Shown here: one piece after another, positions 31,158 to 40,094 of the stretch | Numbering within the stretch: position 1 is the stretch's first letter | How the letters are laid out: each line of letters begins with the position of its first letter | NCBI RefSeq assembly: GCF_963678635.1 | Contig: NC_087065.1 | Span: 25,873,254-25,937,253, forward strand | DNA: 64,000 nucleotides | Direction of reading: 5' to 3' | Origin: Symsagittifera roscoffensis | Taxonomy: Eukaryota; Xenacoelomorpha; Acoela; Convolutidae | Made by a program: the position numbers and the translations under genes | Notes under the pieces: generated by a model | Told to the model about the DNA's origin: nothing | Databases searched by the model: none | The model's input: only the letters and a program-made list of their open reading frames with translations

Positions 31158-33203
31158 ATGCACGATAAACACTGGATACCACACATTGGTATAAATAACC
31201 CATCAAACTGCAAAGCAGACACAAAAAATAAAGGATATCAAGAAATCATGTTTTTTGATTGGAAAATACAACTCGAAAAAATACAACTCACACGCGATTT
31301 ATCAGACAACACAATGATCTATCAAGGAATTAGATTACCTTGTAAAAACGACCAAGGCTATTGTGACCCTACAACACGAACACAAGCAACAATTGTTTGG
31401 TTCCCCGAAGACACATGTACAACATTTCAAGTAGCAAAAATACACGCTCGTATGATAAAATTTCACGAAAAATATTTTATACAATCAATACCATATGAAC
31501 AGGTAAATCCATTACGAAAAATAAGTTCTAATTTTAGAAACATTCATAATATAGAAAATAAATTAACACGTTTTCAAATATATCAAAAAACAGAACTTGC
31601 ATGTAAATACAGAAACCCACTTCACAAAACACAATACTCCGAAATACTAGTTGAATACGAAAAAAGATTCGACATGACCACTGGAAAAACAAAAGTCGAC
31701 CCATACGCCACAAGTCATCCTCCAAATAAAGGAACATCATGCATACCAGTTCATTTTCAAAAAAATACAGGTCAACCTGGTGGACATTTAAAGCCCCAAG
31801 ACGATCAAAGCACACGTTTACAAGAATTATCACTAATGAATAGTACATATTTCGGTAATATCCACTATGATATTCACTTAGATATGAAACTAGACTACAC
31901 GATTAGCCGAATTTTTCAAGAAATGTCACTCTCCGAATTAGAAACACTACACCAACTATGCGAATTAGAAAGAACACAAATATTACAATCACTTGCACTA
32001 GCAGTATTAAAAATACCCTACGCAGGATATTTACTATCAGGAAATAGATCAAATTTTTTAGACTATGAAGGAAACATTTTATGGTTTTATACTTGTACCA
32101 AAAAAGTATCACCACTATACGTTTTTGAAGACAAACGATGCTATAAAAGAATCCCTATCTTTTATAAGAATAAAGTACATTTCGTTGACACACTTTCAAG
32201 AAGAACCTATTTCTGGGATACCGCAGTCCCATGTGGATCAGAAAATAGCCACAATGTAGTACAACTAAACCCTGATGAAGATAAATATTACCTTCTCACC
32301 CCATATCCCACATTAATGCAATCACTCAAAAAATTTTCACCAGAAAGCATTCGCGCTATCGCTCGAAACCCAAATATAGACTTACAATCAATAGGAATAT
32401 ACTCAAAATCAGATATTCAACATCACATTAGAACACAACATTTCCAAGAATTATTAACACAAATGGACACAATACAAAGACAATCAATTGACCAAAACTT
32501 ACGCAAACTTGCCGAAACCGCAGGATTTGCAGACATCTATACGCAAGACTATAGCGGATATTTTAAAGACATTAAAGATTATATATATCTAAACGGTGAA
32601 AAATACCGTCCCCAAGATATATCACCTATCAATATTTTTAGCTTTGTTACACTCAAGAATGAAATTCTTGATTTTCTAGGATGGCCCTACTACATCTTAG
32701 AAAAATTGACTATTTTATACGCAATGTTTAACTTTATTGGATTTCTTTTTTCACTCTTAAAAGAAATCTATAACACATGTGCTATACACACACAAGTCAA
32801 TAGACAAGCAAGTGTAGCACGCATACTATTTGCAGGATTTTTTGGAATTTTTTCTACATCAATAAACAAAATTTTTTTAGATGCACAAATAAAAGAATAC
32901 AACACAAAAATAGCAACAAGACAGAACACATACGACGAAGAACATAACAATGTAGACACAACGCCAACAGCACCACAGTTACCACCCCTACCACATAACC
33001 ATCCATTATCCCTAGTCCCACGTAATTTTCGAAACTTAGCAATAACACATAATCCAAATTTTAGACCAACCATATCACAAAGTCCCATCCAACATATAAT
33101 GACACGCCACTCACAAGATGAAAATACTTATGAACAAATTATAGAACAACCCCATACCACCGCTTTTCAGTCTCAAAATAATAATTTTTTTAGCCCACGA
33201 TGA
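31158..33203 (+). CDS. env: Env-like membrane glycoprotein, main part
   Basis: 681 aa from the internal ATG at 31158; the same frame is open back to about 30847, so the true protein is about 100 residues longer. The ectodomain is Cys-containing (for example ATIVWFPEDTC about 31387-31419). A long hydrophobic segment at about 509-537 (YYILEKLTILYAMFNFIGFL) is the likely anchor, and a second hydrophobic patch lies at about 553-567. A polar tail of more than 110 residues follows, with Pro-Thr-Ala-Pro at 603-606. The place after pol and the topology suggest a fusion/attachment glycoprotein; I cannot assign it to baculovirus F, phlebovirus Gc, herpes gB or chuvirus types. The stop TGA overlaps the next ATG. 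Confidence 0.75.
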   Translation: MHDKHWIPHIGINNPSNCKADTKNKGYQEIMFFDWKIQLEKIQLTRDLSDNTMIYQGIRLPCKNDQGYCDPTTRTQATIVWFPEDTCTTFQVAKIHARMIKFHEKYFIQSIPYEQVNPLRKISSNFRNIHNIENKLTRFQIYQKTELACKYRNPLHKTQYSEILVEYEKRFDMTTGKTKVDPYATSHPPNKGTSCIPVHFQKNTGQPGGHLKPQDDQSTRLQELSLMNSTYFGNIHYDIHLDMKLDYTISRIFQEMSLSELETLHQLCELERTQILQSLALAVLKIPYAGYLLSGNRSNFLDYEGNILWFYTCTKKVSPLYVFEDKRCYKRIPIFYKNKVHFVDTLSRRTYFWDTAVPCGSENSHNVVQLNPDEDKYYLLTPYPTLMQSLKKFSPESIRAIARNPNIDLQSIGIYSKSDIQHHIRTQHFQELLTQMDTIQRQSIDQNLRKLAETAGFADIYTQDYSGYFKDIKDYIYLNGEKYRPQDISPINIFSFVTLKNEILDFLGWPYYILEKLTILYAMFNFIGFLFSLLKEIYNTCAIHTQVNRQASVARILFAGFFGIFSTSINKIFLDAQIKEYNTKIATRQNTYDEEHNNVDTTPTAPQLPPLPHNHPLSLVPRNFRNLAITHNPNFRPTISQSPIQHIMTRHSQDENTYEQIIEQPHTTAFQSQNNNFFSPR

Positions 33204-33364
33204 GCCGACAACTTGGATCCCTACACCGTTCAAATTCCCATCCAACCAACCTCACTACACCAATTACAATAATACCACTTTTTGCTTTCCCGCCACCCGA
33301 TTTCCCAACCAGTAATGTAACATCAGGCATGAATTCCGATACTAATTCACACATCTCAGTTTGA
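33200..33364 (+). CDS. Short ORF overlapping the env stop (ATGA)
   Basis: 54 codons starting MSRQLGSLHRSNSHP and ending TGA at 33362-33364. Copy A has the same start, the same ATGA overlap and a 60-aa length. A second in-frame stop (TAA 33377-33379) follows in E. It may be a separate small protein made by stop-restart coupling, or the N-terminus of ORF X joined by splicing. Nothing in the sequence identifies a function. Confidence 0.45.
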   Translation: MSRQLGSLHRSNSHPTNLTTPITIIPLFAFPPPDFPTSNVTSGMNSDTNSHISV

Positions 33365-33379
33365 TATTGCACATCATAA

Positions 33380-35007
33380 CTCAATAACCCGAATATTGAA
33401 ACCCCCGATGAATTTGCCGACTCTGAACCATCTCCATCCAATAATTTTCACACCAACCCCTCAATTTTTTCCCAACCCCCTTTTCCACCAATGCTACCAA
33501 ATAACCCCGTCCCCACCAATTCTACACCCTCTTATGCTTCCCAAGTCACTCCAACCTATTCTTCACATCATTCAGACCGATCATCCAATCTCCAGATACC
33601 CCCCAAATCTCCCCAGAACTAGATAATTTTATTACATTACAACAACAACCCTACCACCTTGATACCCCCACCAAAAACCAAATTTCATCCACAATAGATT
33701 CATCCAACCCTCCTACCCCTACACCCTCTTCAATTTATACCGAATCATTAGCACCATCATCCACATCTACTGAATCTTCACTCAGCACTAATAGAGCTTA
33801 CCGCACTTTTAAAAGAAAGTTCCCCAACCATCCTTTCCCAGCAAAACCAGGAACAGCCCGTGAATATATAAATCACCCAAATCACACTAATACAAAAGAA
33901 TTTTTAGCTATCACCTTACCCTCATTTCCACAATACACCTTAAACACCCCTCACGACACTAACGAAACACGTAACTTTGTAGACGAACACGTTTTAATGC
34001 CTACCCTTCCTTGGACCTCATATTATCATTTTACTAATCCCCTTTGCTTACCTTTATCTAACACTCACATCGATATAGAACGAAATAAGGACATGCTATA
34101 TCGACTCACTACACCACTAACACCTAGACAATTTACTTACATCGGATATAAAAAATCACTAAAAACATACACTGCACCCCGAGCTAACGAATATACGCTA
34201 GAATATTACGATCATAACATCATCAGAACTAACCAAGATCAATTCTTAGACGATGACCGCGTCGCTAACCCACAAATCACAGAAAAATTTTTCATTAAAA
34301 CACCATATGTATTTACACTCAATATCTTTGATCGCAAATTTGACCACATCATCTCAGAAGCACTAACAGACACGCAAGCCTACGAAAGTTTTAAAGAACG
34401 CTTCCAAATATTTTCACTAACCTTTCATTTCCTTGCACCACATGAAAGAGATTTGCACTGCTCACATGATATTATGTTGCGCACTAAACAAACTCACACA
34501 TATACATATTATCGTTTTATCCAAAATCACTTCGACCTACACACTCCCTCCAGACAACCACACCACCGTTTTCAATTCATCAATTCCAAATACACCTCAC
34601 CATTCTTTCTTAACTTCACATATTGCATTAAAGATACTAACCTTCATGGTATTCTTCGAAATTATGATCCCATAACCCAAATGTATATTTTTTGTCCCAT
34701 CACCAAGACCTTCAACGCAGAAGAATCCCGACCCTTCCTTCTCCCACACGAATTTGTTCAACCTATAGAAATCCCCATTTTAGAATTCATCCACAACACT
34801 AAATACAATCACAAAATATATAATCTCATTCAAAACACACCTTATGAGTTTGCAGTTGGCACCGAAGAACTAAAAACTATTGAAGCACTTCAATTGCTTT
34901 GGCCACTGCTTCAAACTAAAAATATCATCCGCATCTTAGCTAAATTACTAACAACTTCAGATCTCATCCACGACATCTTCCCCCACGGTTTCTTCCCCGA
35001 CGACTAA
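33380..35007 (+). CDS. ORF X: large conserved gene after env, unknown family
   Basis: Open stretches cover about 540 codons to the TAA at 35005-35007; the longest ATG frame is 33997-35007 (336 aa). The N-terminal ~180 codons are Pro/Ser/Thr-rich; comparison with copy A shows a one-base offset near 33590. The remainder looks globular with many Tyr, Phe and His (for example EYTLEYYDHNIIR, YVFTLNIFDRKFDHIISEAL) and ends HGFFPDD. Copy A keeps high protein similarity through this part. No signal peptide or membrane helix is evident and I recognise no domain. A gene of this size downstream of env is not standard for Ty3/gypsy elements. Confidence 0.65.
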
Positions 35008-35010
35008 CAG

Positions 35011-35089
35011 GTAAGTATGAATTATACATATTATTAACTAATTAAATTAAAATTAGAAACTAACCATTCTTTATTCATGTCTTCTTTAG
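35011..35089 (+). other. Probable 79-bp intron just after ORF X
   Basis: A textbook donor CAG|GTAAGTATG follows the ORF X stop by 3 nt. Branch-like ACTAACC lies near 35059 and the acceptor TCTTCTTTAG ends at 35089. Copy A keeps a donor-like AAGGTAACTATG, ACTAACC and a TTTTTTTAG acceptor in the same layout. This implies nuclear, spliced transcripts. Confidence 0.6.
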
Positions 35090-36051
35090 AATTTTAGCCT
35101 TCATCCAACGATCATCTGAAAATAAAAATTGAAAACTTCTTCAAACTGTTTAAAACTCTATTAATTTTTTGCACCAAACAATTAAATAAAAATAATACCA
35201 ATGCAGTAATTTAATTTATAAATTTTTTCCCCAATGCAGTAAATCTAATAATGATGAAAATTTGTAACTTAATTTTCCCCAACAACTAGCAGTAAAATTG
35301 AAATTCTATGTAGTAAATTAATAAGAAGCAAATGCAGTCCTAACCTTTTGATATTTTCATTCACTCGCACATAAATTCTATCCAAACTCGCACAGCTCGC
35401 CCACGAAGAATTGTTTAAATAATGAATTTCAGTTTCAAGCTTTCACACTCAACAACTCTAACACACGATAACAAGTTTCAAACTTTCCTTTAACCCGGTT
35501 GGAAAGGAATTATATACTAAACAAAACTAACCAATGCAGCTTACTAAACACCACAACACATAGCATAACAGCATGACTAAGAAAAGGAAACCAACGGTAC
35601 CCAAACCGGATTAACCCAGTTTAAAACTGGATAATTTATTCTTTTGAAGACTATTATAAAGTCTAAGAAAGAAATAATAAAACACAAAAAAGTCGAAAGA
35701 CAAACCCATACCACAAACAATTTGATTTTTGAAAAAAGGACACAACCAACAAAACATAAGAAAAACCACAACAAACCCAACATAAAACGTTGTCACATAA
35801 CCTCTCACAAAAACCGCATGCAACCATACTCCCACTCCTGGCCTAACCCACCAGAAGAGGACGTCCTGAGCATGCTCTATAGCCGGCCTAACCCACCGCG
35901 CTACATCCACGCTTTGTGACACACACTCCTATTTTTAATAAGAGCTACTCAAGGGTGAGTAACTCTTCAAAATAACTGAACTAAAACAAAAAACTTTTGT
36001 GAAAACAACTAACCAAAATCATAATTAAAAAACATTAAACTAATAAAAGTT

Positions 36052-36528
36052 TTATAAAATGTAAATTATATTATGCAATATATAGATCAGCATACAACAC
36101 CAAAGACGAACATCCAAAGACAAAATGAACCCACTACACTCGAAAAAGAATGGCCAACCACAATCAATATGCCGCCCACAATCACAACTCAAAGGATTTA
36201 GAGTACGACTTGACTTCGCAGAAAAGGACTTCATTGAACTAGACCAATGACCACCTCGATGTTCAAGTATACGTACAGATCCGAGTAACCAGGCATCCCC
36301 TCCACGCACAATCTCCACGCCATTCCCAGACAAGATCAAACACAAAGAAGTTCTCATCAATGAAACAGAAAAACCTGACATAGCCAACCATTCTGAAATC
36401 AGATTTGAGTTTGTTGCGAAAACCCAGTCGTTGTCATGAGAAGACACAACGATCGAACCTGGAACTTCTCTAACAAGAGAACCCAGAAGAAATATGATGT
36501 TCGCCAAACACCAACGTCCATCATCCAT
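36052..36528 (-). CDS. Antisense ORF near the 3' LTR (tentative)
   Basis: 158 codons on the minus strand, starting MDDGRWCLANIIF. Parts are similar in copy A (SMKSFSAKSSRTLNP; VRILxHRGGHWS), but A has stops and frame changes, and the same DNA also gives a conserved sense reading. Some retroviruses have antisense genes started in the 3' LTR, so it deserves a record; conserved non-coding RNA is the simpler explanation. Confidence 0.2.
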   Translation of the reverse strand: MDDGRWCLANIIFLLGSLVREVPGSIVVSSHDNDWVFATNSNLISEWLAMSGFSVSLMRTSLCLILSGNGVEIVRGGDAWLLGSVRILEHRGGHWSSSMKSFSAKSSRTLNPLSCDCGRHIDCGWPFFFECSGFILSLDVRLWCCMLIYILHNIIYIL

Positions 36529-36573
36529 CCTTTGAATTACAGAAAGACTATTCTAAAAAACTCTGTAAAACCC

Positions 36574-36580
36574 GGATGGG
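36574..36580 (+). promoter_or_regulatory. Polypurine tract
   Basis: GGATGGG lies directly before the 3' LTR, in the place where plus-strand DNA synthesis is primed. The run is short but is identical in copy A. Confidence 0.6.
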
Positions 36581-36990
36581 TGGAACCTGATCTAAACTAC
36601 ATTTTATGATTGGATAAATTAGATATTTTACCAATGTAAAGTATTTAATATTAACCAATCATGATCCATCTGACTAACAATCCACTTATTTGTAAGTGCT
36701 GAAATTACTTGTAATTTCAGCACCAGAGAGATTTGAATTTAACTTAGAAATTAGTTGACTCTCCAAGAAGACTTCAGCAACCGCAATAAACCAGTATACC
36801 CTAGATCTATTGAGCCTAGCAGAGACTAGTTAAACAACCTGAGACTAGATAGTATAAGAGTAAGATTAGGATTGGTATTAGACTAAGAAGTTGCACGAAT
36901 CTATCCGGCCGAAAATAAGATAGCGTGACGAGCAGACGGTGTACCCTATCCGAAATTACTCTATGAGTTATACACTTCGGTCCTAACTCA
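36581..36990 (+). repeat. 3' LTR of copy E
   Basis: 410 bp, same as 18096-18505 except one base. AATAAA lies at 36785-36790. AGTA at 36991-36994 repeats the 4 bp before the 5' LTR. Confidence 0.95.
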
Positions 36991-36994
36991 AGTA

Positions 36995-37820
36995 AAATGA
37001 TTGTTTTTTTTACAATCAATCTAAAATAAATTAACTCATACAATTTTTTGGAGATTATACCCTTAACTTCGTTGGGCTACGTAATGAGAAGAAGCTCACT
37101 TTGATATAGTTTTGTCATTAATTAGCCCACAATAGTTTCAGAGAAATTACTCATTGACTAAAAGAGGTAAGAGTGATCCGTTTTTGGGGTAAACTTTTCG
37201 GCTCGATTTTGCGCCACATTATTCTGCTAAAACTTTACGCAACTTTTCTCACCATCAGTTTTCACCCAATGTCGCCCCAGCTTGGGAAAAACGCCTTTGA
37301 CACCTAATTTAAACCAGCACTGAATATTTTGCATGAATACCTTTGTTGTATGAGTAGCAGTAGAAGCAACAGAGGTTTATTCAGTTTGCTTTACTGAAGC
37401 TTTTTGAATTCTGAGGGCTCATTGGAGAATACCCACCGTTGCCACCCAAATTGTCAACCAACCCTAAATTTAAAAGTTTTGAGGACAGGGATGGGAGCAC
37501 GTACCGGAAAAACGCGAATTCCAGTCATAATCTTGATCGTCAAGATTTTATTTGAAAATGACTCGCATTTGATGATCAACTACTAGCGACTCTCACGAAG
37601 TATGCAAATCAAAGTTTGATTCTTTTTTTCTTCGGAATTTGGAAAGTTTTCTTTTCAACGTTTCAAGCATGATATTTGTCAATCATTAATTGACAACGCT
37701 TAAAAGACACTGAATTATTGAAAACTTCAAGAATGAAAGCAGAAGAAAATGAAACTGTGAACTTTCAAAATTTTGAGAATAAACAAGAGTAATTTAAATT
37801 AGAAATATGTGTGGCTTTAG
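36995..37820. other. Host DNA between copies E and D
   Basis: AT-rich with no supported gene. It continues the sequence interrupted at 18091. Confidence 0.55.
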
Positions 37821-37967
37821 TGAGTTATGACCTTTGGTCTGTACTCATAGAGTAATTTAAGATAAGCTACACCGTCTGTTCGTCACGCTATCTTATTTTT
37901 GGCCGGATAGATTCGTGCAACTTCTTAATCTAATACCAATCTTAATCTTACTCTTATATCTCCTAGT
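37821..37967 (-). repeat. Copy D: outer end of a minus-strand LTR, cut by the gap
   Basis: TGAGTTATGACC onward matches the reverse complement of the LTR end (18505 inwards), more diverged than E. It runs into the N block, so a solo LTR or a further element may be hidden there. Confidence 0.8.
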
Positions 37968-38167
37968 NNNNNNNNNNNNNNNNNNNNNNNNNNNNNNNNN
38001 NNNNNNNNNNNNNNNNNNNNNNNNNNNNNNNNNNNNNNNNNNNNNNNNNNNNNNNNNNNNNNNNNNNNNNNNNNNNNNNNNNNNNNNNNNNNNNNNNNNN
38101 NNNNNNNNNNNNNNNNNNNNNNNNNNNNNNNNNNNNNNNNNNNNNNNNNNNNNNNNNNNNNNNNNNN
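37968..38167. other. Assembly gap of 200 N
   Basis: Exactly 200 Ns, a conventional scaffold spacer of unknown true length. It lies inside a repeat, as expected for a join that failed on LTR copies. Confidence 0.99.
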
Positions 38168-39645
38168 TCGGTGCGGTGAGATGTCGTCTATTGCTAATGT
38201 TTGCAAAAATTAATTGAAAAAAAGTAAACAAAGCTTAAATTTCTCTGCTTTTTTTCACAATAAAAGTTTTAAGAATTCGAAATTTTTAAATTTTTTTTTG
38301 GGTAGACTATTTTAGAAATAAAAGCTATTTTACCTATCGCCGAAAAATTGCGCGGTTGTTTTTAAGTCATCAATGCTCCTATTAGGACTACAGAAAAGTG
38401 CTCGCTTTTCAAAAAACTTACAAAATTTTTTAAAAAGTTTAAAAAAATTTTTTTAAACATTTTTTCACCAGCTGTGTTGAAAACAAAGTGATATGTTTTG
38501 CATTAAGCAAACTATTAAATAGACCAAATAGCATGCCTCTTTGTATTTGGAACGACTTTTAAGACTGATTAAATCTGCTTATACGGGCGCTCGTTAATAG
38601 CTTGAAATATATCGCGTGTTGATTGTCCCAAAATGGCCCAATTGGCAAAATTTAAAACCCGTCACAGGTATATAGCATATTTTAAATTTGAGCTCAAGAC
38701 AGTAACCTTGCGGCTGATATTTTAAAAAATTGTCGAAAGTTGCTAGTTAAAAAGTCGAAATTGGTCAGGAAACAAAACCTCCCGAACACAAATATTTCGT
38801 CACTTTCTTCAAAGGTCGGAACAAAAACAATTTAGTTGAAATGGCACTTTCATTTCTAGATGAACTTTTGACCAACCAGGAAGTTCTATGGAAATCAGTT
38901 AATTTTTTCTAAAGAAAAATAACATATGAAAAAAATCCCCCAAAAAATTCAGAAAAAGTCAATGTGATGTAATAGCGTCCAGAATCGGGTCAATTTGACC
39001 TAATAGCTTGCGTAACGAGTTTTATTTCAGAAATGAGCCCAGGGCATCAATTGTTCTTAGATATTTAAAAAACGATTCCATTCAAAAATAACTAAATAAA
39101 AAGTTGTCTGAAAAAAACGGGAAGTCGGAACAGAAACACCCCGCGCATAAATGTTCTACTGCATTTTTCAAAAAATAAACAAATTCGGCTCGTTAAACGT
39201 TTCGTAACAAATAATAACTAACGAACAAGACAAATTTAAAGAAAGCTTCATTTCGCATTAATAATCGTCAATCTACTGAGCTATCTAGATTAGCAGCAAA
39301 CCCAAATTCACCAGCGAAAGACCACTAGAAAAGCAGAGCGACCGCTCTGCCAAAAAAAGGTTCCCCAAAAATAGGTTTCTCAAGGCATTTTTTGGAAATT
39401 TTTGACCAAAAATGCGTTTTTTTGGCACGCGCTCCCCTTCAAAACTAGTATATACATTTGCGCAGAAGGCGCTTTTAAATAAGTTTTAATGTCGGTCAGC
39501 CGAAATATGATATCGTAAAATACTATCAAAGGTGGAACCATTTCGGTCAACAGTGGATCAACCTCCTGAGAGACGCACCACCAATCCCCCCAATCCGCGC
39601 CTGGTCTGAAGTATTAAGCTAGAAGTTTGTTTATTAACGACTAAC
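38168..39645. other. Non-coding DNA with fragments of two repeat families
   Basis: A diverged fragment of the GTCGGAACA repeat lies at about 38535-38825. A degraded hAT-type MITE at about 39370-39602 ends AATCCGCGCCTGG. No exon is recognised, so the rest of the GPCR gene is not visible here. Confidence 0.55.
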
Positions 39646-39979
39646 CTCCAAAATCTCATAATCTGAAAGGTCCCGCCGAGTAACCAAAAGAGCCACTATT
39701 TTAATAGCAGGAAAAGCAAAACTGAGGATGGTCACAATTATGTACATCAAAATCCTTCTTCTGAAGTCTAATAATACTTTGGCCTCATCTCCGCGACATA
39801 TGAGAATGTAGCGCTCCAAAGCCAGGGCGGTATTTTGAACCAGTTGACTCCAGTAGGTCGTTTCATCACATATGATGGCAAAAAGTCTTTGCAGAAGTTT
39901 TACTTCTTCAGCTTTGGGCCAAAATGAATCGGGAAAAAAGACTCTTCTCTCGTACTTATAATAGTCGGAATAATACGGG
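39646..39979 (-). CDS. GPCR exon with TM3, ERY motif and TM4
   Basis: The acceptor TTTCAG ends at 39980 and the donor GAG|GTTAGT starts at 39645. The exon reads a polar segment (YYSDYYKYERRVFFPDSF), then a helix with NTALALERYILICR, where Glu-Arg-Tyr is the DRY-type motif at the end of TM3, then TM4 (ILMYIIVTILSFAFPAIKIV). A Cys before TM3 (Ile-Cys-Asp-Glu) fits the conserved disulfide. Rhodopsin-like receptors are supported by this motif; the ligand is unknown. TM5-7 are not visible downstream and may lie in or beyond the gap. Confidence 0.6.
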
Positions 39980-40094
39980 CTGAAATTACAATATACTTAA
40001 TCATAGCAGTTGAAAAAATTTCACTAAAAAATCTACACGAAAAAATGACACTTCCTAAGAAACTCGAGGGAGTGGCGGATTTTCAAACTGTATT

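Larger units (their letters stand above)
35090..36580 (+). other. Long 3' untranslated region with conserved islands
   Basis: No sense ORF is convincing. The motif GCAGTAAA or ATGCAGTAA recurs about five times at 35200-35340, also in copy A. A GC-rich island at 35838-35905 holds GGCCTAACCCACC twice (35840, 35885) around GGACGTCC and GCATGC. A second island at about 36165-36300 is also strongly conserved in A. Such islands suggest RNA export, packaging or processing signals. A 41-codon sense ORF (about 36124-36249) ends within the second island. Confidence 0.5.
18096..36990 (+). mobile_element. Copy E: near-complete 18.9-kb ERV-like Ty3/gypsy element with env and extra genes
   Basis: Direct 410-bp LTRs at 18096-18505 and 36581-36990 are identical except at one position that I saw (T/A near 18132). 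They begin TG, end CA and are flanked by the 4-bp duplication AGTA (18092-18095; 36991-36994). The inside carries gag, protease, RT-RNase H-integrase in the Ty3/gypsy order with a GPY/F integrase end, then an Env-like glycoprotein and several further ORFs, all on the + strand. Typical Ty3/gypsy elements are 5-12 kb, so this is unusually large. The insertion is recent, but gag, protease, ORF4, env and ORF X each show at least one break. Confidence 0.95.

Noticed and set aside
12739-36990. A 24-kb DNA transposon or Maverick-like element with ~400-bp terminal inverted repeats at 12739 and 36990
   Set aside because: The 12739 repeat is the 3' LTR of the separate minus-strand copy A, which has its own GAAA target duplication. 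The true partner of 36581-36990 is the direct repeat 18096-18505 with AGTA duplications.
37893-38231. ORFs spanning the N block
   Set aside because: They consist mostly of unknown bases.
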